DNA of 64,000 bases, from positions 10,044,001 to 10,108,000 of the forward strand of contig NZ_CP023699.1 in NCBI RefSeq assembly GCF_008704495.1, read 5' to 3'. Position 1 is the stretch's first letter. Every line of letters begins with the position of its first letter. This DNA is from Streptomyces kanamyceticus. Its GTDB lineage: Bacteria; Actinomycetota; Actinomycetes; Streptomycetales; Streptomycetaceae. Below the pieces are notes generated by a model. It was not told where the DNA came from and did not search any database. It saw only the letters and a program-made list of their open reading frames with translations. The position numbers were made by a program, and so were the translations under genes. Of the stretch, positions 44,848-53,260 are shown in pieces.

Positions 44848-45473
44848 ATGCCCAGCCTCGAGCCCAAGGGGGAGGGCGAACGCGCCCCTACGACCGGTAG
44901 TGGACGCGGTTCGCTTCGCCATCTCGCCCGCAGGCTGTTGGACGCCCGGCGCGAACGGACGGCGGGGCGAGATCTGGAGCGACGGCTGCGCCAGGAACTG
45001 CAGGACCTGGACATCCAGCCGCCGCTGAGCGTGACAGAGCTCTGCCAGGCGCTGTCGAAGAAGCGCGGACGCCCGATCATTCTGCAAGCACACCCGTTGC
45101 CGGTCTCCGGCCCATCGGGACTGTGGCTGGAGACCGACAAGGCTGACCTGGTGCTCTACCAGAAGGACACAAGCCCGCTGCACCAGGACCACATCATCCT
45201 GCACGAGGTCATGGGACACATCCGTGGAGACCACCGTCCCACCCCGGACGGCCCGAATGGGAGGTGGCCGTGCCCGGACTCGGCCCCGATGCGGTGCGCC
45301 GGGTGATGGCCCGCTGCGACTACGACGACGGGCAGGAGTGCGAGGCCGAAAACGCGGCGACGATCATCATGGCGTGGTCCTGGATGACGGCCGGCGACGC
45401 TCCGCAGCGCCAGTCCGACCCCGCGCTGCGTCGGGTCCACCGCGCGATCGGCGACAAGCGCGGGTGGCTGTGA
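44848..45473 (+). pseudogene. ImmA/IrrE-type metallopeptidase, frameshifted
   Basis: ATG 44848 follows tgagg. Residues 1-130 include LSVTELCQALSKKRGRPI and DHIILHEVMGHIRGDH, with the HExxGH zinc-binding motif. About 45235 the frame shifts by one base, and the conserved end continues in the next frame (WEVAVPGLGPDAVRRVMARC, CEAENAATIIMAWSW) to TGA 45473. ImmA-type enzymes cleave or derepress XRE repressors. Here the gene precedes a MAB_1171c transporter gene whose ATG overlaps its stop. Restoring one base gives a full protein, so an assembly error is possible. Confidence 0.75.
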
Positions 45474-46633
45474 TGTTCGGCGTCTTCTTCGCTGTTCTGG
45501 CCGCTGCGACGCTCTGGAAGCTCTACCAGCTCTCTCGCGCTCCGAAGAACCTCCCACTGCGCTGGCTGACCTTGAGCCTGCTGTGCGCCGCCGTCCAGTA
45601 CTTCGCATCGATCGCGGACGCCGCTGAGTTCGTCGACGAGGTGGTCGTCGCCGGCACGGCGAAGATCATCACGAACGTGATGGTCATGGGGATGACGTAC
45701 TCCCTCCTGGTCTTCTACGTCGTCTCCGTCGAGGACGGTCCGGCAGGGCGGCGCCGGGCGCGGTGGGAGGGAGTGGGACTGCTCGGCTCCATCGGCGTTC
45801 TCATGGCCGCTGCCATATCAGCGCCCCACCACTCCGTGCTCGACGACACCTACGCGCACGCGAACATGCGGATCCCACAGGTCTTCCTCTTCTACTTCTG
45901 CGTAGGCGTGTACCTGACCTACGCACTCGTCATGACCTGCCGCTGGACCTACCGCTACGCGCGCCAGTCGAGCAGCTCCGATGCGGTGGGGCTCTGGATG
46001 GCCACTGCGGGCCTGCTGGGGATGACAGCCTGCTGCGCCGTACGCGCGGTGTTCGTCGTCATCCGCTTCCGGGGTGGCGAGGTGCCCGAGCTCCTGACCT
46101 TCGCCTCAGCCCTACTCATGTTCCTTTCCACCCCGTTGTTCGTCCTCGGATTCACCTGGCCCGGCCTGCGCGCCCGATTCGTCACCTGGCGGGCCTGGCG
46201 CCACCACCGGCGGGTGCATCGTCAACTGGAGCCGTTGTGGCAGCTGCTGTCCACGGCCTTTCCCAACACCGTGCTGCTGGACGCGGGCTGGGGGTACCGA
46301 ACCTTCGACGCCCACCGCCGCTACGCGCGACGGGTTGTGGAGTGCCGGGACGGCCTGGTCCGCATCAGCGCGCAATTGCCCATTGACCGCACTGCCGAGA
46401 CGACGTCCGAGGGTCTGCCTGCCCGGGACATCGCCATCCGGATCCGGCATGCGGCCGAAGCCGTACGGCGCGGGGAGGAAAGCCCGCTGCACGGGAAGCC
46501 GTTGCTCCTTCCACATGCCAGGGACCGCGAGTCCGACGTACAGCAGCTGGTCGCTCTCTCCCAGGCTCTCCGAGGGGTGCCGGGGCACCCATACTGTGCG
46601 GAGGCAGGAATGGGGCGTGTCACGGGCGGCTAG
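45473..46633 (+). CDS. MAB_1171c-family putative membrane transporter
   Basis: A 386-aa protein; ATG 45473 overlaps the metallopeptidase TGA (TGATG). Membrane helices can be seen at MFGVFFAVLAAATLW, LTLSLLCAAVQYFA, MVMGMTYSLLVFYVVS, LLGSIGVLMAAAIS, VFLFYFCVGVYLTYALVM, WMATAGLLGMTACCAV and LLTFASALLMFLSTPLFVLG. A cytoplasmic C-terminal half follows (HHRRVHRQLEPLWQLLSTAF). The family commonly sits next to ImmA-like peptidase and XRE genes in Streptomyces, and transport has not been shown. Its 3' end overlaps that of the convergent XRE gene by four bases. Confidence 0.85.
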   Translation: MFGVFFAVLAAATLWKLYQLSRAPKNLPLRWLTLSLLCAAVQYFASIADAAEFVDEVVVAGTAKIITNVMVMGMTYSLLVFYVVSVEDGPAGRRRARWEGVGLLGSIGVLMAAAISAPHHSVLDDTYAHANMRIPQVFLFYFCVGVYLTYALVMTCRWTYRYARQSSSSDAVGLWMATAGLLGMTACCAVRAVFVVIRFRGGEVPELLTFASALLMFLSTPLFVLGFTWPGLRARFVTWRAWRHHRRVHRQLEPLWQLLSTAFPNTVLLDAGWGYRTFDAHRRYARRVVECRDGLVRISAQLPIDRTAETTSEGLPARDIAIRIRHAAEAVRRGEESPLHGKPLLLPHARDRESDVQQLVALSQALRGVPGHPYCAEAGMGRVTGG

Positions 46634-47532
46634 TCCGCCGCACCGCCTTCCCTCTGCTCCCACTCGTCGAGATTGAAACTTTCGGCGAAATCATTCACGG
46701 CCTTCAACACATCCGCGGAGAGAACCTGGTCCCCGGGACCCCGGGCGGCAACCCGGCCGATGCGGCCCTGCTTGCGCAGCCTCAAATAGCGCACCGCTTC
46801 CATCAGGTCCCGGGCGACTGCTTCGTCATCCTGGAAGTAGTGGATGGAGACGTCGAAGACACTCGCCAGCCCGGTCATGACCGCGGGTTCCGCCTTCGTC
46901 ACGGCACCTGTCCGCAGATCCGCCACATCGTCAGCGGCGAGCACCTCCTCGCCGACCTCACGGTTCACGCCAAAGGCGATCTCCGCGTCGGTGGGGGGGA
47001 TCTGACCATTCGGATACAGGCTCTCCAGGAGGTAGTTGAGTTTCTCCGCGAGTGTCTGGGGTGTGCCTAGCCCAGCAGGGCCAGACGCATACCTCGGCCG
47101 GACGTCCGGCACAGGGTTCCCGAACGAGCGCTCTTGTGCGGCCCTGAGCTCCTCGACGCTGACGTCGTAGGCCTCGGCGAGCGGCGCCTCGAAGTCCTTG
47201 GTGAGCCGGCGCATCCCGTTCTCAGCGCCGCGGACAGGCATGGCCGACTTGGTTCGGGTGATGGCAGCCGTGTCCTTCTGCTGAATGCCGGCATCACAGC
47301 GGAGGTCCTTCAGATCCGGCAGCCCTTGGCGGGGCGCGAGATCAGCCAAAGGAAGATCGACCAGACTGGCCATCGTCGGCAGCCTCTCCGGGGGCGGAGC
47401 GCTCTCTCCGGTCTCGTAGCGCGAGATCTGGTTCGTCTTGACCTTGAGCACCGCGGCCACCTGCGGCTGTCTCAGCCCCTTCCGTCGACGCGCCGCCAGA
47501 AACTTGTCGGCGTCAAAGACACGGTCGGGCAT
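46630..47532 (-). CDS. XRE-family regulator with repeated HTH domains (paralogue 2)
   Basis: A 300-aa regulator starting at ATG 47532 (MPDRVFDADKFLAARRRKGL). First HTH: RQPQVAAVLKVKTNQISRYE. Second HTH-like unit: RCDAGIQQKDTAAITRTKSA. A third part (about residues 180-235) includes VGEEVLAADDVADLRTGAV and IHYFQDDEAV. The arrangement equals that of the regulator at 25096-25911, and MPDR(I/V)FD starts both. It is convergent with the MAB_1171c gene and part of a peptidase/transporter/regulator module. Confidence 0.88.
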   Translation of the reverse strand: MPDRVFDADKFLAARRRKGLRQPQVAAVLKVKTNQISRYETGESAPPPERLPTMASLVDLPLADLAPRQGLPDLKDLRCDAGIQQKDTAAITRTKSAMPVRGAENGMRRLTKDFEAPLAEAYDVSVEELRAAQERSFGNPVPDVRPRYASGPAGLGTPQTLAEKLNYLLESLYPNGQIPPTDAEIAFGVNREVGEEVLAADDVADLRTGAVTKAEPAVMTGLASVFDVSIHYFQDDEAVARDLMEAVRYLRLRKQGRIGRVAARGPGDQVLSADVLKAVNDFAESFNLDEWEQREGGAAD

Positions 47533-47570
47533 GCAGGGACTCCAGTAAGGTGCACGAAGCGGGCGGGAAG

Positions 47571-47596
47571 CACTCTAAGCCACTTGATCGAATCAC
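47571..47596 (-). promoter_or_regulatory. Promoter box upstream of XRE paralogue 2
   Basis: CACTCTAAGCCACTTGATCG then AATCAC. It matches the box upstream of the other XRE gene (25942-25966) except for one inserted base and one substitution. It lies about 40-65 bases upstream of ATG 47532. TAGAGT on the minus strand may be the -10 element. Confidence 0.6.
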
Positions 47597-47774
47597 TGGA
47601 AGAGCGAGCTCGTCGGCCCCGATGCGACCGAGGGCCACGGGCCGACATGTCCGTCACCTCCTGGACCACGAAGGCTAACGGCAAGACCACCTTCGCCAAA
47701 GACATCGCCGCTCGCCCGCACCTGCGGTGAGACACGCCCGCGGTCGGCTGGAGAGAGTGAAGCTCCCACACTAC

Positions 47775-48075
47775 CCACGACGCGGAGGAGTCGGAGGGCG
47801 ATACCCGCTGCCGCCGCAGGTCCCGGGTGACGCTGACCCGCTTGAGCCAGCGTTCCGGCCCGACGTACCGGGCCTGGAAGGAGCGCCTACCGCGTACGCC
47901 CGGGTAGCTGTCCAGGAGCAGGACGCTACCTGGTGCGAGGGCTATGCTCCGCAGGTCCTCCTCCACGAGGGCGTACGCCTTGGCCAGCGCACGGGTGGCC
48001 TCTTCGTCACCCGGGGGACCGAGACCGGTAAGGGGCCGCTCAGCCGCTTCTCCATGTCGCCAAGGAGTTCGGCGA
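47775..48075 (-). pseudogene. TauD/clavaminate-synthase-like oxygenase, C-terminal fragment
   Basis: The minus strand reads ATRALAKAYALVEEDLRSIA, then APGSVLLLDSYPGVRGRRSF and ARYVGPERWLKRVSVTRDLR. This matches the end of Fe(II)/2-oxoglutarate oxygenases of the asparagine-hydroxylase/clavaminate synthase group (GDLLxxDNxRxVHGRxxFxARYDGxxRWL). The metal-binding HxD part is absent and upstream pieces are in other frames. The His that should precede GRRSF is replaced by Arg (VRGRR). Dead gene. Confidence 0.6.
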
Positions 48076-48191
48076 GGCCGGGACTCTCCTGACGTCCCGG
48101 AACACGCACACTGAGGTGCGAGTCGCCGGGCAGGACCTGGAACCGTGCCTGGAAGGCTTCGCACGTTGCTGCCCGCCCATAGTTTGGCGAA

Positions 48192-48449
48192 ATGGACGAA
48201 GCCGAGGCGAGCGGTCAGGTGTGGAGGGACGAGGTCCGAACGCGTTCGATAGCTGAGCAGGATCGGGACGCCCTGGCTCGCCTTATCGAGGTGGACGCGG
48301 ATCCCTTCGAAGCCGAGCTGTACGAGCGCGCGGCAGATCCGCAGGTGCCTTCGATTGATCGCGCCCAGAGGTCGCAGGCTGGGCAGTACGCCAGGCACGT
48401 GCGGCGACTGCGAGAGTGGCGAGAGCGCCAGCAGCGCCAAGAAAGTTGA
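48192..48449 (+). CDS. Possible small protein, 85 aa
   Basis: An open frame with coding-like composition (MDEAEASGQVWRDEVRTRSI … QYARHVRRLREWRERQQRQE). It is mostly helical and highly charged. The Shine-Dalgarno sequence is poor. Neighbours are a decayed oxygenase and a decayed IS5, so this may also be a remnant. Family not recognised. Confidence 0.4.
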   Translation: MDEAEASGQVWRDEVRTRSIAEQDRDALARLIEVDADPFEAELYERAADPQVPSIDRAQRSQAGQYARHVRRLREWRERQQRQES

Positions 48450-48484
48450 GCAATAGTCGTCGGATCAGCTGATCGTTGATCTGG

Positions 48485-49045
48485 TGTGTCGTTGACTGAC
48501 GCCCAGTGGGGTGAGGATCGAGCCGTTGCCGCTGGACGGGACGCCGCAGCGGGGTGGGCGGTGGCGGGATCACCGGAAGATGATCGCGTTCACGCACCGC
48601 ACCGGGACACCTTGGATGGACCTCCCCGAGCACTTCGGGTCGTGGAAGGGTGCCCACAACCGCCTGCGGAAGTGAGCCGCCGATGACACATGAGAGCGTG
48701 TGCTCACCGCCTTGCTTGCCCGGGCCGACGCCGAGGGCGACCTCGACTGGGTCGTCGCGGTCGACTCCACGATCGTCCGCGCCCACCAGCACGCCGTCGG
48801 GGCCCGGCAAAAGGGCCCCGACGGCGAGCCGGAGCATCATGTCCTCGGGCGCTCCGACGGCGGACTGACTACCCACCCCTCCTCGCCGCCGACAGCCGCT
48901 GTCGCCCGCTCGCCTTCGTCATCACGCCCGGCCCGGCCGGTGACGCGCCCGCGTTCACCCAGGACATGCCACGGTTGCCAGCGCCCCGGCTCATCGGCCG
49001 ACCACGGGGCGCACCGGATGTGATCCTGACCGACAAGGCGAATTG
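48485..49045 (+). pseudogene. IS5-family transposase remnant
   Basis: Successive frames read LTDAQWGEDR, then GGRWRDHRKMIAFTHRTGTP, WMDLPEHFGSWKGAHNRLRK, LDWVVAVDSTIVRAHQHAVG (catalytic Asp) and FVITPGPAGDAPAFTQDM, ending at VILTDKA (second Asp). The C-terminal third with the Glu is missing, and several frameshifts occur. No matching right end was found. Confidence 0.8.
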
Positions 49046-49132
49046 ATCCGGATGCGGGTCCTCCGAAGTGATGCGTCGAAGCGCGGAAGTTGTCACAGGG
49101 CTGACGCCCGACCGACCGCGACGGTGCCGTCG

Positions 49133-49540
49133 CTAACCCGTTGTGCGCAGCTCGGCGCATTCGTCGGCGAAGGCACAGAGTCGGCGGATCAGGCTCAGGT
49201 AGGTGGCGTAGGCGTTGGCATGCTGCCTGTCGGGCCTGCCTTGGAGCCACTGATGCCACAGTCCGCTTGGAGCCAGGAAGCGGGCGGCCTTGTTGTCGCC
49301 GAGGCCCAGGTCGATGTACACAAGGGCGCCCATGGCCACGAGTTGGTCGAAGTCGAGGTCGGGACGGCGCAGGTAGCGATCAAGGTAGTCGGCCAAATGA
49401 TCGGCATCGTCCGGGCTGCCGAAGGAAGCCAGGGCCACGCAGTACGCCAAGCCTGTGCAGCAGACCTCGCTAGCCAACAGGAGTTCTCCGAGGCGCTCAC
49501 GGAACGCGGTCCGGCGAGACACGGCGATGAGCCATGCGGC
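49133..49540 (-). pseudogene. DUF6000 protein, N-terminally truncated
   Basis: From about 49537 the minus strand encodes AWLIAVSRRTAFRERLGELL, then LASFGSPDDADHLADYLDRY and DLDFDQLVAMGALVYIDLG, ending LCAFADECAELRTTG. This is the C-terminal two thirds of a DUF6000 protein. The N-terminal third is absent, replaced by sequence antisense to the zinc-ribbon gene. No proper start codon. Function of the family is unknown. Confidence 0.6.
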
Positions 49541-50103
49541 GGTTCGCCGCCGAGCAGATGCGGCCGGCCCCAAAGGAACGCGAGCGTGAAGCCGCCCCCG
49601 CACATCCTCTCCCGAAGCGGCGGACGAAGGCCTACCGGGAGGGCCGGGCGCAGGAGGCGGCGGCCCGGCTCCACCACCAGGTGCCACGCGGAGACTGGTA
49701 CCGAATGATGTGCCCACGGTGCCACGCCGGGCCGGGCAAGCTGTGCGACAACGACGATCGCGTCGGCCCCAACGAGAAGCGGCAGCTTCCCCACGATGAA
49801 CGCCTGCGCCGCGTCCTGCGGAGCGACGACCTCATTGGCCCCGGCGAGAAGCAGAAGGGCGCCCGCGGTGAACGCCGACACCAGGACCCGCTGCCTGCCC
49901 AGGCCAAGGCACAGCCTCCTCGGCCGCGCAGGGGAGAGCGGGAAACGCAGGAGACCGCAGGATCGGCGGCGCGTACCTGGCATACGGAGGAGGTCACGTG
50001 CCCGAAGTGTCAGGCCGACCCAAACTCCCCATGCACGCCCCACGGCCCGCACTACGAACGGGTGGAGTGGGCGAGGGAGTTCACCCGAAAGCTGTGGGGC
50101 TGA
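49534..50103 (+). CDS. Double zinc-ribbon protein of phage/plasmid type
   Basis: A 189-aa basic protein with two copies of a CPxCxAxPxxxC zinc motif: MCPRCHAGPGKLCDNDDRVG (about residues 59-78) and CPKCQADPNSPCTPHGPHYE near the C-terminus. The second ends with the typical ERVEWAREF helix. Proteins with this repeat are common on Streptomyces phages and mobile elements and probably bind nucleic acid. The start codon is uncertain: ATG 49534 or the ATG eight codons further on. A 10-bp hairpin follows the stop. Confidence 0.7.
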   Translation: MRRFAAEQMRPAPKEREREAAPAHPLPKRRTKAYREGRAQEAAARLHHQVPRGDWYRMMCPRCHAGPGKLCDNDDRVGPNEKRQLPHDERLRRVLRSDDLIGPGEKQKGARGERRHQDPLPAQAKAQPPRPRRGERETQETAGSAARTWHTEEVTCPKCQADPNSPCTPHGPHYERVEWAREFTRKLWG

Positions 50104-50121
50104 GGTGCCCGGCCCCTTCAC

Positions 50122-50150
50122 CGGGTTCGCCGTGAATCATGGCGAACCCG
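50122..50150 (+). terminator. Hairpin between the zinc-ribbon gene and the toxin-antitoxin operon
   Basis: CGGGTTCGCC, nine bases, GGCGAACCCG: a perfect 10-bp stem 18 bases after the zinc-ribbon stop. It could terminate that gene or form part of the toxin-antitoxin control region. Two direct repeats GCTGTACGG (50159-50167 and 50171-50179) follow directly before the antitoxin start. Confidence 0.6.
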
Positions 50151-50186
50151 ATACCTGTGCTGTACGGCCTGCTGTACGGTCGGAGT

Positions 50187-50432
50187 ATGTCGAAATCAGT
50201 GACGATCCGGGTCCCCGAGGAGCTCCACGCACAGCTCCAGGAGCGCGCCGAGGCCGAGGGGACGTCGGTGACCGCGCTCATCACCGAGGCCGCCCGCAAC
50301 GCGGTCCGCGACCCCCGCCTCGAGGCGGCCGCCGACGTCTTCCGCGCCTTCATCACCGAGAACGCCGACGCCTTCGACGCCGCGTTCCCCGACGACGCAC
50401 CCACCCGCACGGACTCCTCGCGAGCCGCCTGA
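50187..50432 (+). CDS. Ribbon-helix-helix antitoxin
   Basis: An 81-aa protein starting at ATG 50187 with cggag directly upstream. It begins MSKSVTIRVPEELHAQLQER, followed by GTSVTALITEAARNAVRD: the beta strand and two helices of an Arc/MetJ-type DNA-binding domain. The acidic C-terminus (AFDAAFPDDAPTRTD) is the likely toxin-neutralising part. The repeated GCTGTACGG before the gene is a candidate operator for autoregulation. One base separates its stop from the toxin start, so translation is coupled. Confidence 0.85.
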   Translation: MSKSVTIRVPEELHAQLQERAEAEGTSVTALITEAARNAVRDPRLEAAADVFRAFITENADAFDAAFPDDAPTRTDSSRAA

Positions 50433-50433
50433 G

Positions 50434-50805
50434 ATGGACCTGTCGATCGACATCCGCTGGCTCCTGGAACGCCAGGCCGAGCTCCTGCCCAAGCAGCCAG
50501 AGATCCACGACTTCTCCAGCCTCGTCGCCGCGGTCGCCAAACACCGCGTCAACACCCCGCAGATCGGCACCGTCCCCGATAACTCGTGGCGCGCCGCGGC
50601 CCTGATGTACGCCCTCACCCGCCTGCGCCCGCTCCCGGCCCGCAACGCCCTGTACGGCGTCGGCATCGCCACCGCCTACATGAGCGCCGCGGGCGAGGCC
50701 ATCGACCCGCCCTACGGCGCTCTCGTCGACCTCGCACGCGACATCGACACCGGCCGCGCCGACACGTACGACACAGCCGACCGCATCCGCTCCTGGCGGA
50801 TCTGA
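50434..50805 (+). CDS. Fic/Doc-like toxin with a degenerate active-site motif
   Basis: A 123-aa protein (MDLSIDIRWLLERQAELLPK). The fold resembles Doc toxins: VAAVAKHRVNTPQIGT, AALMYALTRLRPLPARNALY, GVGIATAYMSAAGEAIDPP and the terminal YDTADRIRSW. In canonical Doc/Fic the loop reads HPFxDGNKR; here the equivalent is RPLPARNAL, which lacks the His and Gly. It is therefore either a non-adenylylating variant or inactive. Pairing with an RHH antitoxin and close spacing support a toxin-antitoxin system, frequent on plasmids. Confidence 0.75.
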   Translation: MDLSIDIRWLLERQAELLPKQPEIHDFSSLVAAVAKHRVNTPQIGTVPDNSWRAAALMYALTRLRPLPARNALYGVGIATAYMSAAGEAIDPPYGALVDLARDIDTGRADTYDTADRIRSWRI

Positions 50806-50870
50806 GACACCTGAGCTCGTCCGGGGGGCACCAAGGTGTCCTGGCGGGCTGTCCGGACGTTGTGCGCGGC

Positions 50871-51131
50871 GTGAACAACCTCGCGATTCGATCTCTTAGC
50901 GCCCTCGCACCCGTCCTGGCCTTCGGGCTGGCATCACCGGCGACGGCTGCCGCCGACCCGTCACCGTCCCTCTCCGCGCTGTGGGAGAACGCCGTTCCTG
51001 AGAACGCGGCCGCAGTCCGGTGCGGCGACGTGACACTCAACGCCGATGCCGCTCCATGCATCGTCTCGGCATGGGCGGCCACTCTCGCAGGGCAGGCCTA
51101 CCGCGGCACGTGTCTGCCAGATCCTTCCTAG
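50871..51131 (+). CDS. Small secreted protein, 86 aa
   Basis: GTG 50871 opens VNNLAIRSLSALAPVLAFGL followed by ASPATAAADPS, a Sec signal peptide with a likely cleavage after ATA. The mature part is about 60 residues with three Cys (VRCGD, APCIV, GTCLP). A weak ribosome site and no known family. It could be a secreted small protein or a remnant. Confidence 0.45.
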   Translation: MNNLAIRSLSALAPVLAFGLASPATAAADPSPSLSALWENAVPENAAAVRCGDVTLNADAAPCIVSAWAATLAGQAYRGTCLPDPS

Positions 51132-51500
51132 GGCAGCGGCCAGCTCACCGCACTGGCAATCCCTCGCAAGGCCGGCCCAGGAGGGCGAGGCCCTCGGACA
51201 GGCGGTGGCCCTCGTATACGAGTGAGGGGCACCCTGATGACCGAGACGACCGTCCCCATCGAGCGGCCCGCCGTCGACGGTCCGGAGCCGACCTCGCCCG
51301 GGCGCGCTGCACCAGGCCCGCGAGGCCGCCAAGAAGCGCGGCGGGAGTGAGGCCCACCCTGCATTCTGGATTTCCTGCCGAAGTCGCCCAGGTGCTCCCC
51401 GAGTTGGTCCGGGGCGAGCGCCTCACATGTGGGCTGTCCCTCGACTTGACCGCTTCTCTGTCAAGTTCAGCGTGTTGATGGCTTGGCTTGACATTTAACC
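51132..51500. other. No supported gene
   Basis: Nothing convincing. A 37-codon frame from 51237 (MTETTVPIERPAVDGPEP) has a fair start but ends early and looks like a fragment. Confidence 0.4.
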
Positions 51501-51911
51501 TCAGTCCGACTGCGTTTTCCGCGTTGCAGCTTCGTGAGCTGTGAGTTCTTCTGGTGTTCCGACGAATGCGGGGCCACAGCGTGCTGGAAGGCGTTCGACC
51601 ACCATGGCGATGGCCTCCTGCGCTGTGGCCGCCGAGCCCACCGTGTCAGTGCGGAGAGGTCCGGAGACCCAGTAGGCGCCTTCGGCTGCGGGCTGGATGT
51701 AGGGAATGTCCCAGGTGTGCCGCCACTCTGTGCAGCGGCTGAAGTGCAGCTCGCCCATCCCCGTCCAGGGGAACAACTGCCGTAGGCGCGGCTCTGCGTA
51801 GGCCGCTTCGAGGAGTTCGGCGCGTACGCGTCCGTCGTCCCTTACCGTCTGCCAACCGGCTTCCACGACGGCGTTGCCCGATGAGGTCCAGTTCACTGCC
51901 CCATCATGCAT
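51501..51911 (-). CDS. DUF6193 family protein, short form
   Basis: ATG 51911 (MHDGAVNWTSSGNAVVEAGW) gives 136 aa. RAELLEAAYAEPRLRQLFPW, MGELHFSRCTEWRHTWDIPY and VERLPARCGPAFVGTPEEL are the core of DUF6193 proteins, which are often annotated as linked to natural-product biosynthesis without proof. Family members are usually longer at the N-terminus, so this may be truncated. No clear ribosome site. Confidence 0.65.
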   Translation of the reverse strand: MHDGAVNWTSSGNAVVEAGWQTVRDDGRVRAELLEAAYAEPRLRQLFPWTGMGELHFSRCTEWRHTWDIPYIQPAAEGAYWVSGPLRTDTVGSAATAQEAIAMVVERLPARCGPAFVGTPEELTAHEAATRKTQSD

Positions 51912-52030
51912 GCCGGGGTCGAACAGGTTCCGAACTGAGTCACTCACCGGGGGGGGCGCGGGACAGGCGGACGGCCCTCGCATGAGCATGCGTTCCGCCA
52001 CGGTATGACGTTCATACGAAGGCCGTAGGC

Positions 52031-52245
52031 GTGAGTCTGCTGCACCGCGATGCCCGGCACGAGGCATTCGGCTTCACGTCCCACTTTCGGGAGGACTTCT
52101 ACGCGCGCCTGCCCCGGCGAGGTGACACCCTGTTCGAGCTCTGCGACGCGATGCTCTGCGAGAACCGAACATCGGCGTGGGCACGGCGCGTTGTACGACG
52201 GGCTCAACCACGGCCGCGTCGACGCGGCCGAGTGCGGTCATTGAC
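52031..52245 (+). pseudogene. IS701-type transposase N-terminal remnant
   Basis: VSLLHRDARHEAFGFTSHFR and REDFYARLPRRGDTLFELCD are in one frame; HRRGHGALYDGLNHGRVDAA is in another. These match the N-terminus of IS701-family transposases. An internal deletion and a frameshift separate the pieces, and the catalytic part is gone. Confidence 0.65.
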
Positions 52246-52261
52246 GAGATCGAGGCGGCGG

Positions 52262-52740
52262 CTGGTGAGGATGCGCATGCACCGGCCGGAGGTGGCGTTC
52301 AAGGCGATGGCCGACCGGCAGGCCCGTGAGCTGGTCAACCAGGCCCAGTTCGACCAGGCCGGACTCGTCGAGGAGGACGACGAGGAGAACTGGTGGGACT
52401 CGCCCGAGGCCGGGGAGGACGGCGGCGTTGTGGATTCCGCCGCGATCGTGCGGGGATTCCACTGGGCGATGGAGTTCACAGACTTGATCGGGGCGTGTCA
52501 GGGCTTTGTCGCGGGGGCGAGCCGGCTGGTGCCCAAGCTACGGACGCGAGTTCTCCGAGTCCCAGCTCGCCACCGTGGCACGCCAACTGGAGAAGATCCG
52601 GGCAACCGCGGACTGGATCGAGACCGCAGTGTCCACCGGGAGGATGGATCTGGACGGGGCCCTGGCCGAGCTGCTGCGGGGCGGGCGTGCTCGGAGCGGG
52701 TCAGGTAGCGCAGCCGCGCCAGGAGGCCGCGCCGCGCGGT
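52262..52740 (+). pseudogene. DUF6192 (RacO-like) gene, decayed copy 2
   Basis: The C-terminal half of a DUF6192 protein: MHRPEVAFKAMADRQARELV, WAMEFTDLIGACQGFVAGAS and, after a shift near 52545, ATVARQLEKIRATADWIETA with GALAELLRGG. It lacks the N-terminal half and lies directly behind an IS701 remnant. Compare the intact gene at 62765-63733. Confidence 0.75.
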
Positions 52741-53260
52741 GACGGGTGTCGCGATGCCCCCGGCGAGGTCGTCGAGCGACGCGCCACGACCTCGTGCCCC
52801 GTGATGCGCTCCCTACCCGGCCCGTCTCGTAGGGGGCAGTATCTTCTTGTGAAGCGTGACCATGAGCTTCTGATCAGTCGTCCCGCCGACCCTGTCGCGG
52901 TCAAGCGCTTCCGCTCCGGAGCCTTTCCACCGCATTGGCCTCGGCGCGCGTTCATCGCCCGCTGCGATAGACGCGCACGGGAACCGCTGTTGGCCGAACC
53001 GCGTGAGTACGGCCGCACGCACCGCGCTACATAGAACGGGCCAGACGCGTGATCATGGCCGTTGGCTTCACCGGCCCAGTCCAGCCAACGGGGCGCCTAC
53101 CCGGCTCCCTGCGAATGCGCCACGGACCTGTCATCGTGCGGCACACTGCGATGACAGGTCCGTGGCGCGCGCAGGCGTCACGGACCTGTAGTTCGCCGGA
53201 GAGCGACTTCAACCTGATCACGCCGCAGGCCACTGCCAGGCTATGGGGGCCTCGCCATTG
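52741..53260. other. No supported gene; contains a long hairpin
   Basis: No gene recognised. The 20-bp inverted repeat at 53117-53168 is the only structure of note, with a third partial copy of its arm (CACGGACCTGT) at about 53180-53190. Confidence 0.45.
53117..53168. repeat. Perfect 20-bp inverted repeat
   Basis: Left arm 53117-53136 (GCGCCACGGACCTGTCATCG), 12-base loop, right arm 53149-53168 exactly complementary. It lies about 90 bases beyond the 3' end of the type III PKS gene and could be its terminator. Its length and perfection also suit a mobile-element end. Confidence 0.8.
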
